A stretch of 64,000 bases of DNA from Flavimobilis rhizosphaerae (GCF_014852685.1 NZ_JACZDF010000002.1:186001-250000); one strand, 5' to 3'; shown: positions 27,878 through 36,114, counted from the stretch's first letter. The notes: generated from the sequence alone by a model not told the origin. Numbers and translations: made by a program.

Positions 27878-29650
27878 GTGACCACCCGCAACGGCGGCGA
27901 CCACGAGGACGCCGCCACGCACCGCCAGACCCCCACGAACACCGCGCGCCGCACCCCTGACAGGCGCGCGGTCGACCGGGAGCGTCGCAGCTTCCCTGGG
28001 CTGCAGCCCGCCCCGGACGCCACCGGCGTCGACGGCCCCCCGAGCCGCCGACGCCGGTGGGCGGCCCTCGCCGTCCTGCTCCTGCCCGTGCTGCTCGTCT
28101 CGGTCGACAACACGGTCCTGAGCTTCGCCCTCCCACAGATCTCCGAGGCCCTCACCCCGTCAGGGACGCAGCTCCTGTGGATCGTCGACGTCTACCCGCT
28201 CGTCCTCGCCGCGCTCCTCGTCCCCATGGGCTCGCTCGCCGACCGCTTCGGCCGACGACGCATGCTTCTTCTCGGCTCGACCGGCTTCGCCGTCGTCTCG
28301 GCGCTCGCCGCCTACGCACCGAGCGCCGAGTGGCTCATCGCCGGCCGCGCAGCCATGGGCCTCTTCGGCGCCATGCTCATGCCCTCGACGATGTCACTCA
28401 TCCGCAACATCTTCACCGACCGCTCCGAGCTGCGGCTCGCGATCGCGATCTGGGCCGCAGCGTTCTCCGGCGGCGCCGCCCTCGGACCCATCGTCGGCGG
28501 GTTCCTCCTCGAGCACGCCTGGTGGGGCTCGGTGTTCCTCATGAGCGTCCCCGTCCTCATGCTCATGCTCGCCACCGCGCCCTTCGTCGTCCCCGAGTCG
28601 CGCGACCCGCGCCCCGGACCCTTCGACATCGTCTCGATCCTCCTGTCCGTCGCAGCCATCACCCCGGTGGTCGTCGGCGTCAAAGAGGTCGCGAAGAACG
28701 GGCTCACCGGCCTCGCGCTCGCAGCGTTCGCGCTCGGCCTCGCAGCTGGCGGCGCCTTCGTGCGCCGCCAGCTCACGAGGGACGTGCCGATGCTCGACGT
28801 CCGCCTCTTCGCCTCCCCGGCGTTCGGCGGCGGCGTCCTCGTCAACCTGCTCTCCGTCGTCGCGATCACCGGGTTCCTCTACTTCGTCTCGCAGGACCTC
28901 CAGCTCGTCGTCGGGCTCCGCCCCGTCGAGGCCGGCCTCGCGCTCCTGCCCGGGCTGCTCGCGACGATCGTCGCGGGCCTCCTCGTCGTCAAGGTCGTCG
29001 CGCGCGTCGCACCGGGGCGCATCATCGCTGCCTGCATGGCGTTCGCCGCCGTTGGCTACGGGATCGTCGCCGTCGCCGGGGGAGCGGGCACGCTGTGGCC
29101 CGTCATCACCGCGTTCGTCATCCTCTCCGTCGGCGCCGGCGCGGCCGAGACGGTCTCGAACGACCTCATCCTCTCCTCGGCCCCCGCGGGCCGCGCGGGA
29201 GCCGCGTCCGCGATCTCCGAGACCGCGTACGAGCTCGGCGCCGTCCTCGGCACCGCGATCCTCGGCGGCATCATGTCCGCGGGCTACCACCGCAACATCG
29301 CCCTGCCTGGCGGGCTCACCTCCGCGCAGCAGGAGGCTGCACGCGAGACCCTCGGCGGTGCGACCGGTGTCGCCGCGCAGCTCGACCCGTCCCGCGCCCA
29401 GGCGCTCCTCGACTCCGCGCACAGCGCGTTCGCGGGCTCCGTCGTCGTGACGTCCTGGATCGGCGTCGGACTCATGGCCGCCGCCGTCGTCGTCTCGCTC
29501 GCGATCCTCTCGCGACCCCAGGTCGCGGAGATCGAGGACCACGTCGTCGACGCGGAGCTCCCGGACCCCTACGACGCGCTCGCCGAGCTCGTCGCCCAGT
29601 CCGGCCTCGACGACGTTCCCAACCGTGTCGGAGCGCCACCCCGCAGGTAG
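27878..29650 (+). CDS. DHA2-family multidrug exporter (14-TM MFS, QacA/SmvA-like)
   Basis: This is a major facilitator proton antiporter of about 590 residues with a hydrophilic N-terminal region (~55 residues) and about 14 helices. Signatures are VSVDNTVLSFALPQISEAL in helix 1, a loop 2-3 motif LADRFGRRRMLLLG, GRAAMGLFGAMLMPSTMSLI, and helix 5 motif-C-like SGGAALGPIVGGFLLE. These place it with the QacA/SmvA branch that expels cationic drugs and biocides; the real substrate is unknown. The GTG at 27878 is preferred since GAGAGGA precedes it by four bases; the frame is open back to a TTG at 27800, which lies in the operator region. It is divergent from its likely repressor. Confidence 0.9.
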   Translation: MTTRNGGDHEDAATHRQTPTNTARRTPDRRAVDRERRSFPGLQPAPDATGVDGPPSRRRRWAALAVLLLPVLLVSVDNTVLSFALPQISEALTPSGTQLLWIVDVYPLVLAALLVPMGSLADRFGRRRMLLLGSTGFAVVSALAAYAPSAEWLIAGRAAMGLFGAMLMPSTMSLIRNIFTDRSELRLAIAIWAAAFSGGAALGPIVGGFLLEHAWWGSVFLMSVPVLMLMLATAPFVVPESRDPRPGPFDIVSILLSVAAITPVVVGVKEVAKNGLTGLALAAFALGLAAGGAFVRRQLTRDVPMLDVRLFASPAFGGGVLVNLLSVVAITGFLYFVSQDLQLVVGLRPVEAGLALLPGLLATIVAGLLVVKVVARVAPGRIIAACMAFAAVGYGIVAVAGGAGTLWPVITAFVILSVGAGAAETVSNDLILSSAPAGRAGAASAISETAYELGAVLGTAILGGIMSAGYHRNIALPGGLTSAQQEAARETLGGATGVAAQLDPSRAQALLDSAHSAFAGSVVVTSWIGVGLMAAAVVVSLAILSRPQVAEIEDHVVDAELPDPYDALAELVAQSGLDDVPNRVGAPPRR

Positions 29651-29700
29651 GGATCCTGTGAGAGTCCTCACCAGCCACACCCCGCGCGCCCGGGCACGAC

Positions 29701-29743
29701 TACCCTGAACGGTGGCCGTCCCGCGCGCGTCGTGCGGACGGCC
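29701..29743 (+). promoter_or_regulatory. Candidate -10 and 5' hairpin upstream of the ferredoxin reductase
   Basis: The gap between exporter and reductase is 204 bases. It contains TACCCT at 29701, placing +1 near 29713, and immediately after it a hairpin with GGCCGTCC (29714-29721) and GGACGGCC (29736-29743) arms. The transcript would thus begin with a stem-loop and carry a leader of about 140 bases. No -35 or known riboswitch was recognised. Confidence 0.4.
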
Positions 29744-29854
29744 GGGTGTCCGCGATGCGGTCATCCGGCGCCATCCACGTGACGACGCCCGCAGCCCGGG
29801 CCACACTCGCTCCACACCACCGGGTATCCACCAGCACCGAAAAGGCCTGCATCC

Positions 29855-31228
29855 GTGAACACCTCTCGCCCCCTGCGCGTCGCGATCGTCGGCGCCGGTC
29901 CTGCCGGCATCTACGCCTCCGACATCCTCTCGAAGGCTGGCATCGACGTCTCGATCGACCTCATCGAGCGCCTGCCCGCGCCGTTCGGCCTCGTGCGCTA
30001 TGGCGTCGCGCCGGACCACCCGCGCATCAAGATGATCATGGGTGCCCTCCACAAGGTCCTCGAGCGTGGCGACATCCGCCTGCTCGCGAACGTCAACTTC
30101 GGCACGGACCTCACGCTTGACGACCTGCGCGAGCACTACGACGCCGTGATCTTCTCGACGGGCTCCATCAAGGACGCCCCGCTGAGCATCCCGGGCGTCG
30201 AGCTCGACGGCTCCTACGGCGCCGCCGACTTTGTCTCCTGGTACGACGGTCACCCCGACGTCCCGCGCACGTGGCCCCTCGAGGCTCGTGAGGTCGCGGT
30301 CCTCGGCGCTGGCAACGTCGCGCTCGACGTCGCGCGCATCCTCGCGAAGCACGCCGAGGATCTCCTCGTCACGGAGATCCCGGACAACGTCTTCGAGGGC
30401 CTCAAGGCCTCGCCGGTCACCGACGTCCACGTCTTCGCGCGCCGCGGTCCCGCGCAGGCGAAGTTCTCGCCGCTCGAGCTCCGCGAGCTCGGTCACGTGC
30501 CGGACGTCGACATCGTCGTGTACCCCGAGGACTACGAGTTCGACGAGGGCTCGATGGCCGCGATCGACTCGTCGAACCAGACGAAGCAGGTCGTCAAGAC
30601 GCTCACCGACTGGGCGCTCGTCGACCCGTCGACGCACTCCGCGTCGCGTCGTCTCCACCTGCACTTCCTCCACTCGCCTGCGGAGATCCTCGGCGAGGAC
30701 GGCAAGGTCGTCGGGCTGCGCACCGAGCGCACCGCGCTCCAGGGTGACGGCACCGTCAAGGGCACGGGCGAGTTCCACGACTGGCCCGTCCAGGCCGTCT
30801 ACCGCGCGATCGGCTACTTCGGCACCGAGCTCTCGGACGTGCCGTTCGACGACCGCCGCGGGGTCATCCCCAACGCTGAGGGTCGGGTCATCGGCGCGGA
30901 CGGCGAGCACGTCCCCGGCGTGTACGCGACCGGCTGGATCAAGCGTGGGCCTGTCGGCCTCATCGGCCACACGAAGTCGGACGCGTCGGAGACGATCCGC
31001 CACCTCGTCGAGGACGTCGACTCCCTGCCGCGCGCGCCCAAGGGCGCGCCGGAGGACATCGTCGCGACGCTCGCAGAGCGCGGCGTCGACCTCGTCGTGT
31101 GGGACGACTTCCTCAACCTCGAGGCGCACGAGCTGGCGCTCGGCGTCGCCGCGGGCCGCGAGCGGATCAAGGTCGTGCCCCGCGAGGAGATGATCGCGAT
31201 CGCCAAAGGCGTGAACGCGAGGGCCTGA
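29855..31228 (+). CDS. fprA: Ferredoxin/adrenodoxin-type NADP+ reductase (FprA-like)
   Basis: This 457-residue FAD flavoprotein moves electrons between NADPH and ferredoxin-type partners. The N-terminal FAD-binding Rossmann fold is VAIVGAGPAGIYASDIL (residues ~8-24). The adrenodoxin-reductase signature PAPFGLVRYGVAPDHP follows near residue 45. The NADP site is VAVLGAGNVALDVARIL (~148-164), and the C-terminal ATGWIKRGPVGLIGHTKSDA closes the FAD site. Length equals mycobacterial FprA (about 456). It stands alone with its own leader and a strong terminator downstream. The physiological ferredoxin is not encoded nearby. Confidence 0.94.
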   Translation: MNTSRPLRVAIVGAGPAGIYASDILSKAGIDVSIDLIERLPAPFGLVRYGVAPDHPRIKMIMGALHKVLERGDIRLLANVNFGTDLTLDDLREHYDAVIFSTGSIKDAPLSIPGVELDGSYGAADFVSWYDGHPDVPRTWPLEAREVAVLGAGNVALDVARILAKHAEDLLVTEIPDNVFEGLKASPVTDVHVFARRGPAQAKFSPLELRELGHVPDVDIVVYPEDYEFDEGSMAAIDSSNQTKQVVKTLTDWALVDPSTHSASRRLHLHFLHSPAEILGEDGKVVGLRTERTALQGDGTVKGTGEFHDWPVQAVYRAIGYFGTELSDVPFDDRRGVIPNAEGRVIGADGEHVPGVYATGWIKRGPVGLIGHTKSDASETIRHLVEDVDSLPRAPKGAPEDIVATLAERGVDLVVWDDFLNLEAHELALGVAAGRERIKVVPREEMIAIAKGVNARA

Positions 31229-31240
31229 GCAGCCCCTCCC

Positions 31241-31305
31241 GACGAGCGGCCCGTCGTGTCCCTGCACGTTCCCTAGCGTGCAGGAACACGACGGGCCGCT
31301 TCGTC
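31241..31305 (+). terminator. Strong intrinsic terminator after fprA
   Basis: A 23-base stem (31246-31268 with 31277-31299, one A/C mismatch) encloses the eight-base loop TTCCCTAG. The right arm is followed by TTCGTCTTTCT. The outer GACGA/TTCGTC bases extend the pairing. It begins 12 bases after the fprA stop and separates fprA from the NAD salvage operon. Confidence 0.9.
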
Positions 31306-31408
31306 TTTCTGACGTCCAGCGCTTCGGGACGCTGTCGGTCTGCCTCCGACGTGCTTGGGCAGGACGAGTCGCGGGGGCGCCGTCGGGGCATCGGGTGTGA
31401 GATGGGGG

Positions 31409-31452
31409 TTGCGCCGTGTCCCGCAGCCGGGCATGATGCTCAATGTGAGTAT
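31409..31452 (+). promoter_or_regulatory. Candidate promoter and NrtR operator of the NAD salvage operon
   Basis: TTGCGC (31409-31414), a 17-base spacer and CATGAT (31432-31437) make a reasonable promoter. Overlapping its -10 and start site lies the palindrome ATGCTCA-ATG-TGAGTAT (31436-31452), symmetric but for one base pair, just before the AAGGAGG ribosome site of pncB. With an nrtR gene in the operon, this is the best operator candidate. It has not been compared with published NrtR sites. Confidence 0.5.
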
Positions 31453-31465
31453 GAAGGAGGTCGAG

Positions 31466-32794
31466 ATGCGACAAGGCCGCTCACGGCACAGCGACACCCC
31501 GTCCCTCAAGACGGACCACTACGAGCTCACCATGCTCCAGGCAGCCCTCGCCTCGGGCGTCGCCCACCGGCGCGCGGTCTTCGAGCTCTTCACCCGCCGG
31601 CTACCATCCGGACGCCGCTACGGCGTCGTCGCCGGCATCGGCCGCGCCCTCGAGGCCGTCGCCGACTTCCGGTTCGACGACGCCCAGATCGCGTTCCTCC
31701 GCGAGAACGCCGTCGTCGACACCCCGACGCTCGACTACCTCGCCGCCTACCGGTTTACCGGATCGATCCACACGTACCGCGAAGGGGAGCTCTTCTTCCC
31801 GCAGTCGCCCATCGTCACCGTCGAAGGCACGTTCGGCGAGGCGGTGCTCCTCGAGACGCTCCTGCTGTCGATCCTCAACCACGACTCGGCGGTCGCGTCG
31901 GCCGCGTCCCGCATGGTCACCGCCGCGGCAGGCGCCAGCATCATCGAGATGGGCTCACGCCGCACGGGCGACGAAGCCGCGGTCGTCGCGGCCCGCGCGA
32001 CGTACGTCGCCGGGTTCGGCGCAACCTCGAACCTCGAGGCCGGCTACCGCTACGGCATCCCGACGACGGGCACCGCCGCGCACGCGTTCACGCTCGCGCA
32101 CGACTCCGAGCCCGAGGCCTTCGCCGCGCAGGTCGCGTCCCTCGGCGCCGGCACGACGCTCCTCGTCGACACGTACGACATCCCCACCGGCATTCGCAAC
32201 GCGGTCGCGGCTGGCGGCACGAGCCTCGGCGGCATCCGCATCGACTCGGGTGACCTTTACGTCGAGACGACGCGCGCCCGCGCGCTGCTCGACGAGCTCG
32301 GCGCGACGAGCACGAAGATCGTCGTCTCGAGCGACCTCGACGAGTACGTTATCGACGACCTCGTCTCGCAGGGCGCCCCCATCGACGGCTACGGCATCGG
32401 CACGCGCGTCGTCACCGGCTCGGGCGCCCCGACCGCCTCGATGGTCTACAAGCTCGTCGAGATCGAGGGTCCCGACGGCCAGATGCGACCCGTCGCCAAG
32501 AAGTCCGCGGACAAGGCGTCCGTCGGCGGCTTCAAGGACGCGACGCGCGTCCTCGACGCGCACGGCGTCGCTGTCGCCGAGCTCGCGGTCCCGCGTGCCG
32601 CGGGTACGGCCACGAACCACCCGGCGGGCACGACGACCCGTGACCTCCAGGTCACCTACGTCCGCGACGGCAAGATCGCCGACCTGCCGACGCTCGACGA
32701 GGTCCGCGCCCACCACCGGGCAGCGCTCGCCGAGCTGCCCCCGAGCGCCCTCGACGTCGTCGCGGGCACCCCCTACCTCACGGCAAGGAGCTGA
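31466..32794 (+). CDS. pncB: Nicotinate phosphoribosyltransferase
   Basis: This 442-residue enzyme makes nicotinate mononucleotide from nicotinate and PRPP, the first committed step of NAD salvage (Preiss-Handler route). Recognised stretches: LKTDHYELTMLQAAL at the N-terminus, RYGVVAGIGRAL, ILNHDSAVASAASRM, EMGSRRTGDEAA, LVDTYDIPTGI, and the phosphate-site motifs GGIRIDSGDL and GYGIGTRVV. The ATG at 31466 is five bases after a near-perfect AAGGAGG, which decides the start over the upstream open frame. It is first in an operon with pncA, nrtR and nadE. Confidence 0.95.
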   Translation: MRQGRSRHSDTPSLKTDHYELTMLQAALASGVAHRRAVFELFTRRLPSGRRYGVVAGIGRALEAVADFRFDDAQIAFLRENAVVDTPTLDYLAAYRFTGSIHTYREGELFFPQSPIVTVEGTFGEAVLLETLLLSILNHDSAVASAASRMVTAAAGASIIEMGSRRTGDEAAVVAARATYVAGFGATSNLEAGYRYGIPTTGTAAHAFTLAHDSEPEAFAAQVASLGAGTTLLVDTYDIPTGIRNAVAAGGTSLGGIRIDSGDLYVETTRARALLDELGATSTKIVVSSDLDEYVIDDLVSQGAPIDGYGIGTRVVTGSGAPTASMVYKLVEIEGPDGQMRPVAKKSADKASVGGFKDATRVLDAHGVAVAELAVPRAAGTATNHPAGTTTRDLQVTYVRDGKIADLPTLDEVRAHHRAALAELPPSALDVVAGTPYLTARS

Positions 32795-32796
32795 AG

Positions 32797-33363
32797 ATGG
32801 CACGCGCACTCATCGTCGTCGACGTCCAGAACGACTTCTGCGAGGGCGGCGCCCTCGGCGTCACCGGCGGCAACGACGTCGCCCGCGACGTCGCCGCGAA
32901 GATCGGCGAGGGCGGCTACGACCTCGTCGTCACGACGCAGGACTGGCACGTCGACCCGGGCACGCACTGGTCCGCGACCCCCGACTACCTCGACACGTGG
33001 CCGGTCCACTGCGAGGCTGGCACCCCCGGTGCCGAGCTCCACCCGGCTGTCGCCGCCGCGCTCGCCGCGACGGACATGCCCGTCGTGGGCGTCCGCAAGG
33101 GTGAGTACGAGGCCGCATACTCGGGATTCGAGGGCGTCGACGCCGCGGGGCGGACCCTCGCCGAGGTCCTCGCCGCCGCAGGCGTCGAGGAGGTCGACGT
33201 CGTCGGCATCGCGACGGACCACTGCGTGCGCGCGACCGCGCTCGACGCGCACGCCACGGGTCTTGCGACGACCGTCCTCGTCGACCTCACCGCGGGCGTC
33301 GCGCCCGGCACGACGAAGGTCGCGCTCGACCTGCTCCGCGAGAAGGAGGTGCGCCTTGTCTGA
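32797..33363 (+). CDS. pncA: Nicotinamidase
   Basis: This 188-residue isochorismatase-fold amidase converts nicotinamide to nicotinate, feeding PncB. The catalytic Asp lies in IVVDVQNDFCEGG (residues ~5-17), Lys in VGVRKGEYEAAYSGFEG (~96), and the nucleophilic Cys in GIATDHCVRATALDA (~132). Metal ligands are in TTQDWHVDPGTHW. Its ATG is three bases after the pncB stop with AAGGAGCTGAAG as ribosome site. PncA of this family also activates pyrazinamide, a property of the family not tested here. The 3' end overlaps nrtR by eight bases. Confidence 0.95.
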   Translation: MARALIVVDVQNDFCEGGALGVTGGNDVARDVAAKIGEGGYDLVVTTQDWHVDPGTHWSATPDYLDTWPVHCEAGTPGAELHPAVAAALAATDMPVVGVRKGEYEAAYSGFEGVDAAGRTLAEVLAAAGVEEVDVVGIATDHCVRATALDAHATGLATTVLVDLTAGVAPGTTKVALDLLREKEVRLV

Positions 33364-34105
33364 CGCCGTCGCCCCCGCCGGGTACGACCCGTCGGCCTAC
33401 CCGCCGTTCGCCGTGACGAGCGACATCGTCGTCCTCACGATCCGCGGCGGCGAGCTCTCCGTGCTCCTCGTCGAGCGCGGCAACGAGCCCTACGCGGGCT
33501 GCTGGGCGCTGCCCGGCGGCTTCGTCGACATCGACGAGCCCGGCGAGGAGACCGCCCGCCGCGAGCTCGTCGAGGAGACGGGCCTCGAGATCTCGAGCTT
33601 CCACCTCGAGCAGCTCCGCACGTACTCCGCACCGCAGCGCGACCCCCGCATGCGCGTCGTCTCGACCGCGTACCTCGCGTTCCTCCCCGACCTTCCCGCG
33701 CCCGTCGCGGGCGACGACGCCGCCCGCGCACGCTTCTTCGCGGTGCGGGACATCGAGGCGGGGGAGGTGACGCTCGCGTTCGATCACGACCAGATCCTCG
33801 CCGACGCCGTCGAGCGCGCCCGCTCGAAGATCGAGTACACGACGCTCGCAGCCGCGTTCGTCGAGAAGCCTTTCACGCTCGGCGACCTGCGCCGCGTCTA
33901 CGAGTGCGTGTGGGGCACCCGCCTGCACCCGTCGAACTTCGCGCGCAAGGTGCTCTCGACGCCCGGGTTCGTCCGCAGCCTCGACGTGCGCGGCGCGAGC
34001 CAGTTCGAGGGAGGCCGTGTCGGCGCGCTCTACGAGACGGGGGACGCGACCGTCCTCCACCCCGCGATCCTGCGACCGACTGCTGACGAGGAGGACGAGC
34101 GATGA
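33356..34105 (+). CDS. nrtR: NrtR-type Nudix-domain regulator of NAD metabolism
   Basis: This 249-residue protein has a Nudix domain (residues ~15-145) fused to a winged helix-turn-helix (~160-235; TTLAAAFVEKPFTLGDLRRVYECVWG then PSNFARKVLSTPGFV). That is the NrtR architecture: a repressor of NAD genes that senses ADP-ribose or related molecules. The Nudix box is complete (GFVDIDEPGEETARRELVEE followed by TGL), whereas many regulator members are degenerate, so hydrolase activity may remain. The rare TTG at 33356 is chosen because AAGGAGG ends six bases before it and the product begins MSDAVAPAGYDPSAYPPFAV. Position between pncA and nadE supports autoregulation of the operon. Confidence 0.9.
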   Translation: MSDAVAPAGYDPSAYPPFAVTSDIVVLTIRGGELSVLLVERGNEPYAGCWALPGGFVDIDEPGEETARRELVEETGLEISSFHLEQLRTYSAPQRDPRMRVVSTAYLAFLPDLPAPVAGDDAARARFFAVRDIEAGEVTLAFDHDQILADAVERARSKIEYTTLAAAFVEKPFTLGDLRRVYECVWGTRLHPSNFARKVLSTPGFVRSLDVRGASQFEGGRVGALYETGDATVLHPAILRPTADEEDER

Positions 34106-34917
34106 GCTCACGTGACTGGGAGGGCGTCCTCGACGCCCTGGCGGACGGCATCGCCCGTGCGGCGTCGGACGCACGCGTCGGTCGCGTCGTCGTCGGCGTC
34201 TCCGGCGGGCTCGACGGCGCTGTTGTCGCCGTCGCCGCAGCGCGCGCGATGCGCGGCGAGAACGTCCTCACGGCGTTCTTGCCGACGCGTTTCTCGTCGC
34301 AGGCGTCACGCGACGATGCGGCGGCGCTCGGCCGCAACCTCGGCACCGACCACCACGTCATCTCGATCGACGAGGCGTACGGCGTGCTGCGGTCCGCGGT
34401 GCAGGACGGCATGGCGGGCTCGCCCGCCTGGCCCGGCTTCGTCGACGGGGCGACGAGCGTCGCGGAGCAGAACATCCAGGCGCGCCTGCGGGGCACGACG
34501 CTCATGGCGATCGCCAACGCGACGGGCGGCATCGTCCTCAACACCGGCAACCTCTCCGAGGTGCGGACGGGCTACTTCACGCTCTACGGCGACGGGATCG
34601 GCGCGGTCGCACCGCTCGGGCAGCTCTACAAGACCGAGGTCCAGGAGCTTGCGGCGTGGATCAACCGGGAGAGCGAGGTCATTCCAGCGTTCACGGTGTC
34701 GCGGCCGCCGTCCGCGGAGCTCGCGGAGGGCCAGGAGGACTCCGACTCGCTCCCGCCGTACCCGGTGCTCGACGCGGCGCTGCGTGCGCTCGCGGACGGT
34801 GCGGGCAGGCCGGACGGCGTCGACGAGGCGGCGTGGGCGCGCACGCAGCAGCTCGTCGCGGGCGCGGCCTTCAAGGCGCGCTACCTCCCGCCGTCGGTCG
34901 ACCTCCCGACGGACTGA
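34102..34917 (+). CDS. nadE: NAD+ synthetase, synthetase domain only
   Basis: This 271-residue N-type ATP pyrophosphatase should amidate deamido-NAD to NAD, the final step of the pathway begun by PncB. The PP-loop is VGVSGGLDGAVVAVA (residues ~31-45); the usual final Ser of SGGxDS is Gly here. The region NIQARLRGTTLMAIANATGG and TGNLSEVRTGYFTLYGD resembles the synthetase half of glutamine-dependent enzymes, yet no glutaminase domain precedes it, so ammonia or a separate amidase must supply nitrogen. The ATG overlaps the nrtR stop. A downstream palindrome may end the operon. Function is likely but the loop change is unusual. Confidence 0.86.
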   Translation: MSSRDWEGVLDALADGIARAASDARVGRVVVGVSGGLDGAVVAVAAARAMRGENVLTAFLPTRFSSQASRDDAAALGRNLGTDHHVISIDEAYGVLRSAVQDGMAGSPAWPGFVDGATSVAEQNIQARLRGTTLMAIANATGGIVLNTGNLSEVRTGYFTLYGDGIGAVAPLGQLYKTEVQELAAWINRESEVIPAFTVSRPPSAELAEGQEDSDSLPPYPVLDAALRALADGAGRPDGVDEAAWARTQQLVAGAAFKARYLPPSVDLPTD

Positions 34918-34935
34918 CGCGTCCGCTCCACCCTT

Positions 34936-34992
34936 CCCGACGGATTGACGGATCCCGCCCGTTCAACGGGCGGGATCCGTCAATCCGTCGGG
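34936..34992. repeat. Perfect 28-bp inverted repeat with repeated words (palindrome A)
   Basis: The left arm 34936-34963 and right arm 34965-34992 are exact reverse complements around one base. Each arm holds two copies of GACGGAT eight bases apart (34939 and 34947 on the left), and GGATCC in each arm. It begins 19 bases after nadE and may end that transcript, but no T-run follows. See also palindromes at 36004 and 49044. Confidence 0.85.
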
Positions 34993-35111
34993 GAGTGAGT
35001 CGTGTGCTGCGTGTCTCTGGAACGACCCGCCGAGCGTTCTCGTTGGACCGGTAGAGCGACGTCGGCAGCTCGGGGGCTCCACCACCCGACGGCGTCGCAC
35101 GGGAGCGGCGT

Positions 35112-35972
35112 ATGCACAAGCACTTCAACGGTCTCAAGACCGCGATGCTCTTCGGCGTCCTGTGGGCGGTGCTCCTCGGTCTGTGGGCACTCTTCTTCCG
35201 CAACAGCCCGACGATGCTCTGGGTGTTCGCGGGCATCGGCGTCGTCTCGACCGCGGTGTCGTACTGGAACTCCGACAAGATCGCGATCCGCTCGATGCAC
35301 GCCTACCCGGTGAGCGAGCTCGAGCAGCCCGCCATGTACCGGATCGTGCGCGAGCTCTCCATGGAGGCGCGGCAGCCGATGCCACGCCTCTACGTCTCGC
35401 CGACGGCCGCGCCCAACGCGTTCGCGACGGGCCGCAACCCGCAGAACGCCGCGGTGTGCTGCACGGAGGGCATCCTCGCGCTCCTCGACGAGCGCGAGCT
35501 GCGCGGCGTCCTCGGGCACGAGCTCATGCACGTCTACAACCGCGACATCCTCACCTCGTCGATGGCGGCGGCGGTCGCGGGCGTCGTCACGTCGCTCGCG
35601 CAGTTCCTCATGTTCTTCGGCGGGGGCGGCGACGACCGGCGGAACGTCAACCCGATCGCGGGCATCGCCCTTGCGCTGCTCGCGCCGTTCGCGGCGGCCC
35701 TCGTGCAGATGGCGATCTCGCGGACGCGGGAGTTCGACGCGGACGAGGACGGCGCGCGCCTCACGCGCGACCCGCTCGCGCTCGCGTCAGCGTTGCGCAA
35801 GCTCGAGCGGGGGACGCAGGCGGCGCCGCTGCCGCCGACGCAGAACCTCGAGAACGTCTCGCACCTCATGATCGCCAACCCGTTCAAGGGTGGCGCGGCG
35901 CGCCTCTTCGCGACGCACCCGCCGATGGACGAGCGCATCGAGCGCCTCCACCGCATGGCAACCAACGGCTGA
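35112..35972 (+). CDS. htpX: Membrane zinc metalloprotease HtpX (M48B)
   Basis: This 286-residue integral membrane protease takes part in quality control of damaged membrane proteins. The zinc motif is GVLGHELMHVYNRD (HExxH near residue 138) and the third ligand is in REFDADEDGARL near residue 212. Two N-terminal helices (residues ~10-50) and two central ones (~150-200) match the four-helix HtpX plan, and the substrate-strand PNAFATGRNPQNAAVCCTEG is typical. The ATG at 35112 follows GGGAGCGGCGT. The gene stands alone between two long palindromes; a promoter could not be pinned down in the 119 bases after palindrome A. Confidence 0.94.
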   Translation: MHKHFNGLKTAMLFGVLWAVLLGLWALFFRNSPTMLWVFAGIGVVSTAVSYWNSDKIAIRSMHAYPVSELEQPAMYRIVRELSMEARQPMPRLYVSPTAAPNAFATGRNPQNAAVCCTEGILALLDERELRGVLGHELMHVYNRDILTSSMAAAVAGVVTSLAQFLMFFGGGGDDRRNVNPIAGIALALLAPFAAALVQMAISRTREFDADEDGARLTRDPLALASALRKLERGTQAAPLPPTQNLENVSHLMIANPFKGGAARLFATHPPMDERIERLHRMATNG

Positions 35973-36003
35973 CCCACCCCGCGTGCCCCCCGCGTGACCA
36001 CCC

Positions 36004-36076
36004 CCGCGAGATAGCGCGCGTCGGACGAGATAGCGCGCGACGCGCGCTATCTCGTCCGAAGAGCGCTATCTCGCGG
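36004..36076. repeat. 73-bp nested palindrome with repeated words (palindrome B)
   Basis: It is symmetric around 36040. Outer arms (36004-36017/36063-36076) and inner arms (36021-36039/36041-36059) are each perfect, separated by three-base spacers. GAGATAGCGC occurs twice in the left half, 19 bases apart, and its complement twice in the right. It begins 31 bases after the htpX stop. No U-tract follows. Confidence 0.85.
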
Positions 36077-36114
36077 CCTCCTGGGGAGGGAGGGGGAGGG
36101 GAGACTGGCGTCGG

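Noticed and set aside
28394-31474. Very long open frame on the minus strand across the exporter and fprA genes
   Set aside because: Its product is Arg/Glu/Asp-rich low-complexity sequence, typical of the antisense frame of GC-rich genes; the plus-strand genes have clear families.
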